64,000 nt of DNA from Okapia johnstoni (taxonomy: Eukaryota > Chordata > Mammalia > Artiodactyla > Giraffidae), in the NCBI GenBank assembly GCA_024291935.2, contig CM044305.1, forward strand, positions 90,636,397 through 90,700,396, in the 5' to 3' direction. The notes beneath the pieces were generated by a model. The model did not search any database. It was not told the origin of the DNA and was given only the letters and a program-made list of their open reading frames with translations. Positions 1 to 11,825 of the stretch are shown here, piece after piece. The stretch's first letter is position 1; every line of letters starts with the position of its first letter. The translations under genes and the position numbers were made by a program.

Positions 1-602
1 GATCCTGAGGGATCTTTAACAATGAGTTGCTTTTCTAAATCCACCTTGTAGTAGTTTAAACCTACATGCATCAGAAACATATGGATTAAATGTACACAAA
101 GCTGGAGATGCTGTTGGACTGGAAAACCATAACAGAATCTTAGAATGATGGAGTGGAAGGGATTTCCAAAGGACTGACAGTCTCTCCTGCCTTCTTGTTC
201 ATCTAGATATTTTGCCTTCATGAAGGAAGAAGTGTGTAGTGAGGACTAGTTGTGTTTTCAGCACCTGTTGTGTTGGGTGCCAGTTAACAAAAAAACAGGC
301 CAGAAACGAGTAGATTTTCAGTGAGATAGTCATGTGGTCCCGAAGAAGAAAGTATCCTATGGGTTATCCTGTTCTGGTAACATGCAACTATGAGCAGCAT
401 CAGTGGGCCAAAGCATTAACTGTGAAGCCCATGGTCTTCTGGGAAATGGAGCAAGCTTCCATGGTGCCCACTGAGTATTACAATGTAGAGTTGGGGTGGG
501 AAAGGCAAGTGTGGGACATGCTCAAAACACAGAAACCCCTCAGTTAAATGGCTTACCATTCATTGCATCTTCTGATTAAGCATCTGTAGCTAATTCATTT
601 TT
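1..602. other. Unannotated intergenic sequence
   Basis: AT-rich unique sequence. A 71-codon frame at 332-547 resembles nothing I know. No repeat family recognised. Confidence 0.5.
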
Positions 603-613
603 GCATTAAAGCT

Positions 614-895
614 GCTGCTGCTACTGCTGCTGCTAAGTCACTTCAGTCGTGTCCGACTCTGTGCGACCCCATAGACAGCAGCCCACCAGGCTCCACCGTC
701 CCTGGGATTCTCCAGGCAAGAATACTGGAGTGGGTTGCCATTGCCTTCTCCAGTGCATGAATGGAAAAAGTGAAAGTGAAGTCACTCAGTCGTGTCTGAC
801 TCTTAGTGACCCCATGGACTGCAGCCTACCAGGCTCCTCCGTCCATGGGATTTTCCAGGCAAGAGTACTGGAGTGGGGTGCCATTGCCTTCTCCG
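614..895 (+). mobile_element. BOV-A2 dimeric SINE
   Basis: Starts with the (GCT)n head and AAGTCACTTCAGTCGTGTCC, then two related monomers joined near 757-780 and ending CCATTGCCTTCTCCG. It is flanked by an 11-bp target duplication GCATTAAAGCT at 603-613 and 896-906, so it is a complete and fairly recent insertion. Confidence 0.95.
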
Positions 896-906
896 GCATT
901 AAAGCT

Positions 907-1784
907 ACCTGAAGCAAAGATGTGCCCTGGAGGTCTTATTAGCTCATGTTCTGTCTCCCTGAGTATGTGTGTGTTTGTGTGTGTGTCAGTGGATCACTCA
1001 TCAATGGATGCTTAAAAACACAGCCCGTTACTGATCACAAGTTGTAGGTCATTGTAGTTAAACTTTCAGTCCTGCTGTCAGCTCAGTTGGACAGAGGCTC
1101 GTGAAGCCCTAAATCTAGACTGCCGCTAAGGGCCCCAGCTGAGCAGAAGCAGGCTTGGGAGAAATCAGATATTTTCTCCTACATTGCAAAGGGGCAGAAA
1201 ACAGACTGGCTTCAGGAGTCTGGGAGGAATGAAAGGAATTTCAATAAGAAAATTTGATTAGAAATGTAAGGAGTGATAGCTGTTTCTGAAAATCAGGAAA
1301 CTGGAAATTATGGACCACAGATTCAAAAGGCACTGATAAAATGTAAATCTGAAGTATGACTGTATTTTTTAACTCAAAGAATAATATAAATCACAGACAA
1401 AGTATGTATTTTGCTTAAATTTCTATAACAGAAAACAGAAAAGAAATGTAAACGCTTTAAGTGTTATAGAGATAAATGCTTTTTAAAGTCTTTATAGTGG
1501 AATACTATATAGCTATTTTTAAAAGAATGAAACCCAAGTGAAGAATATACAGGAACTCTTTGAAAGATTTTTGCATTTAAGTCTGAACTTATTTCAAAAT
1601 TAAAGGCATTTTTAAAGAATTATATAAATGATCACCAAAAGCACAAATGAGAAAACTCATAACAGGTACAAAACAGAGATGTGATGGAAGAAAGGGAATC
1701 AAAAGATCAAGCTGGGGACTGGGGACCTGCAACTGATCCATCTGTGCTGTCATGTTTGGCATGAAATGCTGAAGAATCCAAGAA
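907..1784. other. Unannotated intergenic sequence
   Basis: A short TG-rich run at 963-987; the rest is AT-rich with no gene or young repeat that I can identify. Confidence 0.5.
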
Positions 1785-1920
1785 TTGAATTGAATTTAAT
1801 TTTATTTTATTGGCTGTGCTGCTCTTGGCATATGGTATCTTAGTTCCCCAACCAGGGATCAAACCCATGCCTCCTGCGTTGGAAGCAGAGTCTTAACCAC
1901 TGGACCTCCAGGCAAGTCCC
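1785..1920 (-). mobile_element. CHR-type tRNA-Glu SINE, reverse orientation
   Basis: Reverse complement of the cetartiodactyl CHR SINE: T-rich tail at the left, CCAACCAGGGATCAAACCCA (reverse B box) in the middle and CTGGACCTCCAGGCAAGTCCC at the right end. Confidence 0.85.
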
Positions 1921-2958
1921 CTAAGAATTTTAAATTTGAACCTGAACTTCCAGATCATTACAAAGATCTGCTTTATTTGTCAAAGTAGGAGGACAGAACA
2001 CATTTTATGAAACACTGTTAGCTTAACTTGAAAGTCTCTAGCCATATAGTATGTGGGACTCCCTTTGTACATTTGCCCTAGGCCCCACATATGTTAGGGA
2101 CAGGCTTGGCTGACATATAGTAGCTACTCAGTACATAATTAGCTGAATGGATATCATAGGCTGTGGTTTTCATCTCAGATTTACATTTGTATCACTGAGT
2201 CTAAATGTGATTCTATTGATAAGTCCTACCCACTTATTCCAAAGCAATCCATGCCACTAATAGGGCATACCAAAGACGGCTAAAGTTTTGGTTAATCAAT
2301 GTAACCTGCATACATCGAGGAAGTCCCCCCGCCAAAGACACACACACAAAATTCATGATAACAAAAATTCTGCTTGATTTTCTGTCTCTCACCTTCAGGG
2401 ATTGTTCTAGCCGGCAACTGGGTTTTTCATCCCTACAGTATGACCCTTTATGAAATCAATCGGCACAGGAGAAGTCTTTGGAAATTTTCTCTTTTGCTCA
2501 CACACAAAGGCTCTAGACAGATGGTGTCTGACTACAGATCTTCCAGCCTTCTGTGCAAAGCGGACCCTCCTGGGCTCCTGCTTGCTATTTCAACGTGTGG
2601 GGCATGTGTGGGAAGTCTGCATTTTAATAGAGTTTTTAGAGGTGGTGAGAAGCTTACATTGGCAGAGATGAGAAGAGAAGACGTTTCCATAGAGGACCAG
2701 GCGTGTGTACAGAGGCAGTGGCAGGAGTGAAGGACAGGAAGCAGAAGAGCTTGATGACAGCAGTGGGTCTGGGAGGACACATGACGGCTTCATGGGCCTG
2801 TCCTCAGCACCTCACCCAGTGCCTGCCACATGGGAATAGGTGCCCAATGAAGATGTATGGAATGAAAAAATTAATGAACTGAAGTTCATTGGTGAGGTGA
2901 GGAGTATAATTGTGCAAGAGACAGGCTCAAGTGTTTGACTTGGCAATAGGGGAAGTGG
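1921..2958. other. Intergenic sequence with L2-like scraps
   Basis: 2080-2160 and 2795-2870 resemble L2 3' ends (CACCCAGTGCCTGCCACATG, GGTGCCCAATGAAGATG). A 118-codon frame at 2374-2730 shows no recognisable domain. Confidence 0.5.
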
Positions 2959-3030
2959 GGACTTCCCTGGTGGTCCAGTGGCTAAGACTCTCAATACAGG
3001 GGGCCCAGGTTCAATTCCTGGTCAGGGAAC
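2959..3030 (+). mobile_element. CHR SINE, 5' part, split by an LTR
   Basis: GGACTTCCCTGGTGGTCCAG to GGTCAGGGAAC. The SINE resumes at 3515 with TAGATCCCACATGCC, so removing the intervening LTR and one GAAC restores a continuous CHR sequence. Confidence 0.9.
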
Positions 3031-3514
3031 TGTTGCAGGAAGGGGGACCCCTTTCAGGGCCTGAAACCGGGCTCTTGTCTAACACTTGGAAATGAATTGT
3101 CCGAGGAGACACATGTGCTGACAGAGCAAGAGATTTTATTGGGAAAGGGCATCCAGGTGGAGAGCAGGAGGGTAAGGGAACCCAGGAGAACAGCTCTGCC
3201 ACATGGCTTGCAGTCTCAGGTTTTATGGTGATGGGATTAGTTTCCAGGTCATCTTTAGCCAATCATTCTGACTCAGAGTCCTTCCTGGTGGTGCACCCCT
3301 TGTTCAGCCAAGATGGATGCCAGTGAGAAGGATTCTGGGAGGCGGTTGGACAGGTGGTGTCTCCTTTTGACCTTTCCCAAACTCTTCTGGTTGGTGGTGG
3401 CTTATTAGTTCCGTGTTCCTTAGCAGGATCTCCTGTCGTAAAACAGCTCATGCAAATGGTTACTATGGTGCCTGGCCAGGGTGGGCAGTTTCAATCAGTG
3501 TGCTTCCCCTAACA
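3031..3514 (-). mobile_element. Solo LTR of an endogenous retrovirus (BTLTR1-like)
   Basis: A 484-bp element with TG...CA termini (TGTTGCAGG to CCCCTAACA), flanked by the 4-bp duplication GAAC (3027-3030 and 3515-3518). An AATAAA on the minus strand near 3131-3137 suggests transcription toward lower coordinates. The sequence agrees with my memory of the bovine BTLTR1 consensus. No internal retroviral sequence or second LTR lies next to it, so it is a solo LTR. It sits inside a CHR SINE and is therefore younger than that SINE. Confidence 0.85.
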
Positions 3515-3635
3515 GAACTAGATCCCACATGCCACAACTAAGAGTTCGCTTGCCACAACTAAATATCTCGTGTGCCACAACCAAGACCCGGCACATCCAA
3601 ATAAATAAATAAACATTTTTTTTTTTAAAAAAAGA
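3515..3635 (+). mobile_element. CHR SINE, 3' part with A-rich tail
   Basis: Continuation of the interrupted SINE: GATCCCACATGCCACAACTA, several TGCCACAACTA-type repeats, then AAATAAATAAATAAAC and an A/T-rich tail. Confidence 0.85.
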
Positions 3636-4746
3636 AAGATGTATCTTATTAGTTGGGAGGAGAAAGCAAGAAGGAAGGAGAGGTCAGTTATAGAAAGTTT
3701 TAATGATTCAATCTGCTTTGCCCAGTGTCATGTATCATTTCCAGGTTTTTGGTCAAGTGAAGTCTCAATGCTGAAGGAAAAAAACATGATCATGAGTCTC
3801 CACTCAGTTCTCCAGGTACTAGATTTGCATTACTCTCCATGGTAGTGCATGGGTCTGGAGACAAGTGCCTTTTAATTATCCCCAAAGGTCCCACTCACAA
3901 ATTCAAATAGGAATCTTACACTGAGGGTGAGGGCTTCAGCATATGAACTTTGAGAGGACACAGACATGCAGTCCATAACACCCTTAAGAGTTCATCTGCT
4001 ATTAGATAACAGACTAGAACAGCCTTTTCTTTTTCTTTTTCTTTTATATCCTTAATCAAAGTCATTCTCTGGATTCTTCATGTAATCGCCCTCATAATAG
4101 ACAGAGGTGGCACTTCATCCTCAAGATGCAGCCCAGGCCTTCTCCTCTGGCCTCCTCCTCTCCTCTGGCTTCCCACTGCCCACTGGGTCCCACACCCTCT
4201 TCTTCACATACCAGGCACAGGCTCTCCCCCTTCACACCAGGTAAACGAGCCACAGAACGTGTTTTTCCTGATGGAGTGAGACAGAAGCCTGAATACTCTG
4301 GAGGCCTGGAGCTGCCCAGCAAAGGGACCAAACTCATTATATGGAAAGGCATTCATGTCCCATGTCAGGCGACATTTTCTCGCCTGCAATCAGAATCGCC
4401 AAATGCACTTTAGAGCCTGGGGTCTTTTGCATCAACCACTGGATTTCTGAAGAAACAACGTTCCTGTAGGACCAATTCGCAAACACACAACAAATTCCAA
4501 TAGGACTATCACATGAATGCCTTAAATTGTCCAGGGCTCCCCTCCCAATTTACCCAAGCTAATAGAATTGGCACACATTTCTGCGTTAGCAATGGAGCAT
4601 GTGACGTGCTCGATCAGATGAAGGAGATACAAACAGATGTGCATTCTGGCAGCTCAGGGAAACCAGCACGTTATTTGTGACTCAGAATCTAGACCACTGT
4701 GGTACTCGGTCTCCAAACCTGGGAATCAGGTTCCTAGTAAGAGCAG
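3636..4746. other. Unannotated intergenic sequence
   Basis: Nothing identifiable. A pyrimidine-rich patch at 4130-4215 opens frames on both strands but shows no protein similarity. Confidence 0.5.
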
Positions 4747-4966
4747 CTATTCTCCAGTGGCTTAGTGGTACAGAATCTGCTTGCAGTGCAGGAGCTGCAG
4801 GAGCCCCAGGTTCCATCCCCGGGTCAGGAAGATCCCCTGGAGGAGGGCATGGCAGCCCACTCCAGTAGTCTTGCCTGGAGAATCCCATGGACAAAGGAGC
4901 CTGGCGGGATACAGTCCATAGGGTCGCAAAGAGTTGGACATGACTGAAGTGACTTAGCATGCACAA
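4747..4966 (+). mobile_element. Bov-tA SINE
   Basis: tRNA-Glu-like head (CAGTGGCTTAGTGGTACAG, GGTTCCATCCCCGGGTCAGG) fused to the Bov-A body (CACTCCAGTAGTCTTGCCTG, GGGTCGCAAAGAGTTGGAC). Diverged but full length. Confidence 0.9.
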
Positions 4967-4974
4967 ACACACCA

Positions 4975-5345
4975 TTTACTAAGCACTTACTATCTGCCAA
5001 GCCCCATTAGACACTTGGTGGATGTTGTCTAATTCTATCCTCACATCCACTTTGTGAGGTAGGGGTTTTATCATATGATTTTTCAGAAAAGGGGATGAAG
5101 CTGTTATGTAAATTAAAAAGACCAAACTAGGACTCAGAACCGAAACCTGACCAACCTCCAGAAGTACCAAGGCTCACTAGCTATACAAACTTGGGCAAGT
5201 CACTTAGTATCCCTGACCTTCAGTTTCCCCTTCTCTAAAGAAGGGGATAATAATGGTACCTAGTTCACAAAGTTGTTGGAAAGATCATATTAGCAGATAG
5301 TCTGGTGCCATGTAAGCATTCAGTAAATAGCAGCTATCATTAGTG
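4975..5345 (+). repeat. MIR-like relics
   Basis: 4980-5095 resembles a reversed MIR end. 5180-5345 carries the MIR core GGGCAAGTCACTT, CAGTTTCCCCTTCTC and GGGATAATAATGGTACCTA in plus orientation. Old and diverged. Confidence 0.65.
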
Positions 5346-5458
5346 TTATTAACATGACCAAACTCTCCACCACGGGATCTTATGGCTTCCTCCTTTGGGA
5401 GTCATCAATAGATCCTGGCTTCCTCACCCAGATTAGGTAGTTCAAAACCAAAGGCCTG

Positions 5459-5770
5459 GACTTCCCTGGTAGTACAGTGGATAGGCAGAGTGCCAATGCA
5501 CGGGACACAGGTTCAATCCCTGGTCCAGGATGATTCCACATGCCACGAAGCAACTAAGCCCGTGTGCCACAACTATTGAGCCCACGCTCTAGAGCCCATG
5601 AGCTGCAACTACTGTAGCCCATGCTCCAGAGCCTGTGCTCTGCAACAAGAAAAGCCACCACAATGAGAAGACTGCACACCACAACAAAGAGTAGCCCCTA
5701 CTTGCTGCAACTAGAGAAAGCCCGCATGCAGCAATGAAGACCCAGCACAGCCAAAAATAATTAAACCCAA
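5459..5770 (+). mobile_element. Long CHR-type SINE
   Basis: GGACTTCCCTGGTAGTACAG head, a degenerate B box, then the extended body with repeated GCCACAACTA, GAGCCCA and CTGCAACAAG motifs, ending in an A-rich tail. Confidence 0.85.
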
Positions 5771-5777
5771 AAGCCCA

Positions 5778-5998
5778 CATACATACTATTATCAATATAT
5801 GTAAAATAGATAACCAACAAGGACCTACTGTATAGACCCACAGGGAACTATACTCAATATTTTGTAATAAACTACAAGGGGAAAGAATCTGAAAAAAAAA
5901 ATAGCTTATACATGTATGTGTAACTGAATCACTTTACTGTACACCTGAAACTAACACAACATTGAAATCAACTATACTTCAATTAAAAAAAAACCAAA
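5778..5998 (+). mobile_element. L1 3' end
   Basis: Contains the ruminant L1 3' UTR signature (GGACCTACTGTATAG, GTAACTGAATCACTTTACTG, CTGAAACTAACACAACATTG, CTATACTTCAATTAAAAAAA) ending in an A run. Severely 5' truncated. Confidence 0.85.
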
Positions 5999-7559
5999 GG
6001 TCATAAGTAGTAATGGTACAAATACAGATGAGCCATCACCAATCTCTGGACTTCACTACCCTAGGTATCATCCTGAGAATTTGGATTTCTAAAAGTGTCT
6101 TCCAGGGAAAAGAACTAGGAAGGAAACAAAAGGAATGGGATGGGGTTAACATAACCAAAGTAAAAATCCTTCCCATTGTTAGTATGTTGCTGTAATTAAA
6201 AGCAAAGATCCAGCCTAGTCCAAGAGACTGGATTGCAGTATTCCTTGTGGCAGAGCAGCCATGGATATAGCCACCACATCCACCCAGCTTGGAAGCCCAC
6301 AAGAGAAACAACTGCATCAAGCCAATCGAAGCCATTTGGCCTAGGTGTCTGGGCCTTTGTAGGTATGTTTCTGCTCAAACTTGAAAAAAATGCCCTACTC
6401 ACCTCTGCCTTCAAAGCCTATCCAAGTTGGAAAAGGCCATCCATCTTCCTATGGCAAGTTGGAATCTTTCACATAAACTGGAACTGAGACCAATTGTTAC
6501 TTTAGGCCCATGGTCTTGGGAAATTGCAGATATTATTTTGAGGATTAGAGTTCACTGATTACATAGAATGCAAAAACACTTCAGAGAGTGGAAATATTAT
6601 AAAAGTTATGATGGGTCTAGACCATGGATTGTAATGGCAGAGAGAGTGGGGCTAGCTAGCATGACTGATTTAGCCTACATTTTTCCAGGAGTGAGCATTT
6701 CCAAAGGGTTGGCATTTTGCTCTCTTGAGCAAAGGTATTCCTTCTTCCTCTCTGCCCTTGCATGTATTTCAAGGCTCAGTCTGAGCCTCTCTACTTCCAG
6801 GAAGCTTCCTCTGACCAACTGCTATAGTCTTCATCATTTGAACAACGTATCTAGCACACTATCATGCACTGCATTGTGCTGTTTCTACTACAGTTGTCTG
6901 GGGTTGTTATTAACACTAATCACTCTTTCATTAGCTGTTTGTATATGTATATCTTCTCACTTCACTTAGTCCTAAGAGTGGGATGGTATAGTTCTAAAAA
7001 ATTCCGATTTATCCCAAATGTTTCCAAAAAGGTTTCAAGATGGAATTATTTCTATCTTTCTTTCTATTATTTCTTACAATTATTTCTATATTTCCCAGAA
7101 TTTAGTCCAGTTATACCTAAAGAATGTAAGTCATAAACACTTATTGAGTTGGCAGGATGCATAAGGGAATGCCATTGATCCATAAAATTCCAGTACATTC
7201 ATTTGGGTCCTTAGCCTTAGAGTGAGAGCCAAGGAAAGGCTCCCCGCCTCCCACCTCCCCCCACTCTATCACATTCCTGAGGTCCTCCAGGCTAGAGGCC
7301 TACAGCAAAGGCAGGCATGATCTAAAGGCCAGTGGCACACAAAAGGAGCAGCATTACTGGGGCTGGAGAATCCGCAAAGAATCATTAGACTGCACAATTA
7401 GCTGTCTTCTCCATGACCTTCAGTCTTCAGAACTTTGAAAGAAACATACAGATGTTGAGAGCCATGTGTCCCTTAAAATAAACACTGTGGTTCACAAAAA
7501 TGATAAGGCTTCTTTGCTGTTCATCAAACACATGAGGCACTCTCCAGCTTCAAGGTCTT
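5999..7559. other. Intergenic sequence with L2-like scrap
   Basis: 6690-6960 resembles the L2 3' region (TTTCAAGGCTCAGTCTGAGC, CCAGGAAGCTTCCTCTGACC). The remainder is unassigned. Confidence 0.45.
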
Positions 7560-7880
7560 TGCACTTGCCCTTCTCTCTGCCTGGAAAGCTCAAATATACC
7601 CATGACTCAGTCTCTTGAGCTTTCAGGTGACACTTCCTATATTAGGTCTCCCCTGCCCACTCAATACCCCAGACCCCATATTCCCCATCCACTTACCCTG
7701 CTTGAGTTTTTCCTTAGAACTTGTTCCACTTGACAATGTACATTACTCTCTTTTAGAACGCAAGCCCCTTGTGGGTGGGGAAGGTGTTACTTTGTCTTGC
7801 TCCCCGTGTTCCCCAGCAGTTAGCATGCTTCCTGGTATATTATAGGTGCTCAATAAATATTTGTAGAATGAATGAAGTGA
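7560..7880 (+). repeat. L2-like LINE 3' end
   Basis: CAAGCCCCTTGTGGG, TTAGCATGCTTCCTGGTATA and GTGCTCAATAAATATTTGTAG followed by GAATGAATGAA are typical of the L2 3' terminus. Ancient mammalian repeat. Confidence 0.7.
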
Positions 7881-8059
7881 GAACTTAGTTATGAAAAGGG
7901 TTGACACTTGGAGTCCGCAAAACTGCTCCCTAACTGCATTGAAAGAATGTGAACTCCTCTAATTCTTTTTTCACCGAGTAAAGTCAATTTTTATTATGCA
8001 CTCATCTCATATTATAAAAGTGTAATAGCCAAAGTCATAATATCATGAGAGAATATGTT

Positions 8060-8236
8060 AAGACTTTACTATATTCTAGGAATCATGCTAAGAATTTTAT
8101 ACATATTTTATACATTTTATTTAATCCTTACAACAACTGTATATAAGGGGAGAGTTTCAATATCCCCACTTTACAAATCAGGAAATTAAGGCTCATAGAA
8201 GTTAACTTACCTGAGGCCTCACAACCAGTAAGTTGT
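8060..8236 (-). repeat. MIR-like relic, reverse orientation
   Basis: TCCCCACTTTACAAATCAGG, AAATTAAGGCTCATAGAAG and a CACAACCAGTAAGTTG ending match reversed MIR. Confidence 0.65.
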
Positions 8237-9967
8237 GGCCTGTTTTCACTATGTGCCCTAAGTGGGATGGGGGAAGGGGGTTGTGCAGCCATTGAAGACC
8301 AGATGCACAGAATGGAAACTACCTCACTGAGCATGAGCAGTTAGGAGTGCATTCACACCACAGGGAGGATGGACATGGGGTGTAAGAGAACTGGGGGATG
8401 GGATCATGAGGAGAACTAGGAAATGGTCAGAATCGTTTTAACTCATGGCCCTCTAGCGGCAGTGTTCATGTTTTACCGATTACTAGAGTCATCGTCCCTT
8501 CTGTATGGTTGCTTCTCACCGGAACCTCCCTTCCCCCTACTTTCCCTTCAGTGCCCCTCCCCCAGGGCCCCGCACCAATGCAGCCTCCTGCACGAGGCCT
8601 TCGTGATTCTCTTTCCCGACTCCAGCAGGTAATGGGCTCTTTCCTGTTGCTGTGCAGTGGAAAATAGGGGGAAAACATCAGAGCTGGAGTGCAGAGGAGT
8701 GTTGGGGGCTCTGGGAGCTGTTAACACTGGACTGGACTAGGTGGGAAGGCTCCAGGGTTTTTGTTGTTTTTTTTTTAGGTTTGTACTTGGTTGCAGACAT
8801 TCTAGAAAGTTCAGGGTAAACAAACAACAAAGTAACCCAGAGCTGTCTCTTGATTGGTCAGAGAAGGCTAAATGCCAACTACAATTTTAAAATGAACTTG
8901 GTAAAAACAACCAAGTAACTCACAGCAGCCATCAGGGTGGGTTCCAGCAGCAAATTCAGACAATCCAGTAATCACCTTTTCCAGCATTTTGCATATCATG
9001 CCTCCTTTTAGAAACATTTCCTTCCATCTCCGCTATGGAAATCCTTCCCCATCTTCTTCAAGGCCCAGGTACAGGCAACCTTCTTTGCGAAGCCTTCCCT
9101 AATGTCATGCTCCCCCATCCCCAGCAGAGGTGACTGACAGGGGTATTGCTATAGGGTAGGGAATAAGGGGCGGCCATGCTGTTCTGTCCATGTAACAATT
9201 TGCTTAATTCGTGATATCAAAGGCTGTGTACTCTCATTCTACATCCCGTGGGTCTGCAGAATGAGCAGTAAATTACAGAGAATGGACAACTATCTAGCAT
9301 CACAGGCAGTTAGGAAATGTATTAGGGATCACTTTCTTGTGGCCATACTTTCTCCCACTCCATCCCTTTCCTCTTATCTTCCAGAAATTCATCAGCAGCA
9401 ATACTCAGACTTTTCTCCTGGAGGTCAGCCCAAAAGGTTGGGCAAGGAAGCAGTGCTGCAGGGAGGAGGTGCCTGGGGCAGAGCCAGATACAGCTTGGAC
9501 CCACTCAGGAAGCACCCTTGGGACCCCATGGTCTGGGCTCAGGTTGAGTAGATTCTACTTTTTTTTTTTTTTTTTTTTGGCGGCAATGCAGGGGGTGCTA
9601 CAAGGCTGATCTTTCCAATGGTGGCTGTCTAAGAGACCAGGTTCTCAACTCCAAATCTCATTCCCTCTCCAGCACCTACCAGACTCGAGCCAGCTTTTCC
9701 CCTCTCTTCCTGCTCTGTCCACCTTCACCGCCCGAACCCCCCCCCCCCACCGTATGCCTCTAGCACCCCTTAGATATATTGACTGGGTGCTTCTGGAAGT
9801 GACAAGGTGAAGTGTCTGAATATATCAGCCTGATTATCGTCAGGGACCATAACTTCCCACATACTCACTGGCAAAGGGGGATCTGTATGAAAGGAGAGGA
9901 CCAATATGAAATTAAACAATGAATGAGGCACGGAAAACACACAAACTCCAGGGAAGAATTCTCTAAC
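8237..9967. other. Intergenic sequence with L2 scraps and homopolymers
   Basis: 8520-8600 and 9000-9110 look like L2 pieces (CAAGGCCCAGGTACAGGC, AAGCCTTCCCTAATGTCATG). T20 at 9559-9578 and a C13 run at 9737-9749. No gene seen. Confidence 0.45.
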
Positions 9968-10052
9968 TAGGATTCTCAGCGTGTGACCCATGGATTTCCA
10001 ACCTCAGAATCACTTAGGGAGCTTCTTAAAAATACAGAATCTTAGGCCCCAA

Positions 10053-10311
10053 GGAGAAGGCAACGGCAACCCACTCCAGTACTCTTGCCTGAAAAATCCC
10101 ATGGATGGAGGAGCCTGGTAGACTGCAGCCCACGGGGTCGCTAAGAGTCGGACACGACTGAGCTACTTCACTTTCATGCATTGGAGAAGGAAATGGCAAT
10201 CCACTCCAGTGTTCTTGCCTGGAGAATCCCAGGGACGGGGGAGCCTGGTGGGCTGCCTTCTATGGGGTTGCACAGAGTCGGACACGACTGAAGCGACTTA
10301 GCAGCAGTGGC
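10053..10311 (-). mobile_element. BOV-A2 dimeric SINE, reverse orientation
   Basis: Two Bov-A monomers in reverse (each with GGAGAAGG, CACTCCAGT and GTCGGACACGACTGA), ending in a decayed GCAGCAG head. Target duplication AGGCCCCAA at 10044-10052 and 10312-10320. Confidence 0.93.
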
Positions 10312-10341
10312 AGGCCCCAAACCCAGACTCATGAATCTGCA

Positions 10342-10469
10342 TTTTTCTTTTTCTTTTTTGGGGGGACTGTGCAGCTTGCAGGATCTTGTTTCCCTGACCA
10401 GGGATCAAACTCATGCCCTCTGCAGTGGAAGTCTGGAGTCTTAATCACTGGACCACCAAGGAAACCCCC
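10342..10469 (-). mobile_element. CHR SINE, reverse orientation
   Basis: T-rich tail, CCCTGACCAGGGATCAAACT and TTAATCACTGGACCACCAAG. Near-identical flanks CATGAATCTGCA and CATGAACCTGCA on either side are its target duplication. Confidence 0.88.
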
Positions 10470-10552
10470 CATGAACCTGCAATTTAACAAGCTTCCAAAT
10501 GATTCCAATATGCACTAGAAACCCATTGTCTTGATTAGCTTTAAATGCTTAA

Positions 10553-10712
10553 AGCATTGATTCTCAACCTTGGCTGCACATCTGGGGAGCTCAGAAAAAT
10601 ACTGGCTCCTGGGTCCCACCCCCAGCAATTGTGAGTCAGTTGGTCTGGGGTGGGCCTGGACATTAGGGAATTTTCAAAGCTTCTCAGGGGACTCTAATGG
10701 GCAGCTGTTGTT
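10553..10712 (+). repeat. MER5A-like DNA transposon relic
   Basis: GATTCTCAACCTTGGCTGCA at the left, GGGTCCCACCCCCAGC and GTCAGTTGGTCTGGGGTGGG in the middle, and a CTAATGGGCAGC right end. Confidence 0.8.
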
Positions 10713-10720
10713 GTAAACCA

Positions 10721-10990
10721 ATTGTTGTTGTTCAGTCAATAAGTCGTGTCTGACTCTTTGCGACCCCATGGACTGCAGCAAACCAGGCTTCCTTGTCCTT
10801 CACTATCTCCCAGAGCTTGCTCAAACTCATGTCCATTGAGTCGCTGATGCCATCCAACCATCTCATTCTTTGTCAGCCCATTCTCCTCCTACCCTTAATC
10901 TTTCCCAGCCTCAGTCTCTTTTCCAGTGAGTCAGTTCTTCACATCAAGTGGCCAAAGTACTGGAGCTTCAGCTTCAGCATCAGTCCTGGC
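10721..10990 (-). mobile_element. BovB LINE 3' fragment, reverse orientation
   Basis: GTTGTTGTTCAGTCAATAAG at the left (the reversed 3' end), then CTGATGCCATCCAACCATCT and GTGGCCAAAGTACTGGAGCT. Only the extreme 3' part is present. Confidence 0.9.
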
Positions 10991-11032
10991 TTAGAACAAA
11001 CACATCTAGAAAAGAGCTTATGATCCATTCAT

Positions 11033-11067
<35 letters not shown>

Positions 11068-11120
11068 CACACACACATATATAATATATATACGTGTGTA
11101 TGTATATGTGTGTATATTTT
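11033..11120. repeat. Compound microsatellite (GT)n(AC)n(AT)n
   Basis: About 16 GT units at 11033-11064, then TATACACACACACAC and alternating TA/GT. Likely polymorphic. Confidence 0.9.
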
Positions 11121-11794
11121 TTAAATTCTCTACTGAGCCTGAAGTATAAGGCAACATTTTCTGAGCACATTTGGAATTCTTCTGGATGTGACCACAGGCT
11201 CCCTCAGGAGACATAAAAGGTGGGCTGACTGGTCCATTGGGGAAAATAAACATGTCTCATCACTCAGTTGCCTAATTACCCTCCAAAATCAGGACCACAG
11301 CCACATCCTTAGCATGGATGCCCTGGCAGTGGCTACTTCAGCATGTGGTATTTGACATTTGTACCATTCAAGCTTTATTCTCTCTGTTGGGCCCTTTTGA
11401 GTCTCTCTTGAGATGTGGTGTTCAGTGTAAAGGTGAAGATTCAAAGAGGTGACTTCTGGTTTTCCATTTCCTACCCCCACAAACACACAAGATTTGCTTG
11501 CCCCAAGTTCACTGCTTTCAAGCCTCATAAAAGGCTCCAGGTCCATTTATGTGTCTCCACTGTGAGTGATGATGAATAGCCATCCATCGTCCTGTGACTG
11601 GAGTTGCTGCCTGTTGTCAATAGTAGGTAAGCAATTGTATAAATTACCTCTCACCCAACTCAAAAAATGTTAGAATTGCCAAAATGATTTCTTCTAAAAT
11701 GCTTGGCTGTAGATGTGGCATTTTTTTAGCTCAGTGCGCAGAGAGAAATTGATTTCTTCTAGAATATCTCCTCTCTCCTTTCTTCCCTCTTTTC

Positions 11795-11825
<31 letters not shown>

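Larger units (their letters stand above)
9968..10510. repeat. MER5-like hAT relic interrupted by two SINEs
   Basis: TAGGATTCTCAGCG, CAGAATCACTTAGGGAGCTT and AAAAATACAGAATCTTAGGC belong to a MER5-type element. The sequence resumes after the BOV-A2 (AACCCAGACTCATG) and after the CHR SINE (CAATTTAACAAGCTTCC). Confidence 0.6.

Noticed and set aside
603..906. Repeated short blocks that could suggest a CRISPR-like array here and in other SINE clusters
   Set aside because: The repeats are BOV-A2 monomers with a target duplication; the genome is mammalian and no array geometry is present.
2374..2730. 118-codon plus-strand frame
   Set aside because: No recognisable domain, no splice context, overlaps open frames on the other strand and runs toward an L2 scrap.
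9261..9609. Overlapping plus-strand frames of 90-96 codons
   Set aside because: No domain; the frames end in or near a T20 tract and look like chance openings.
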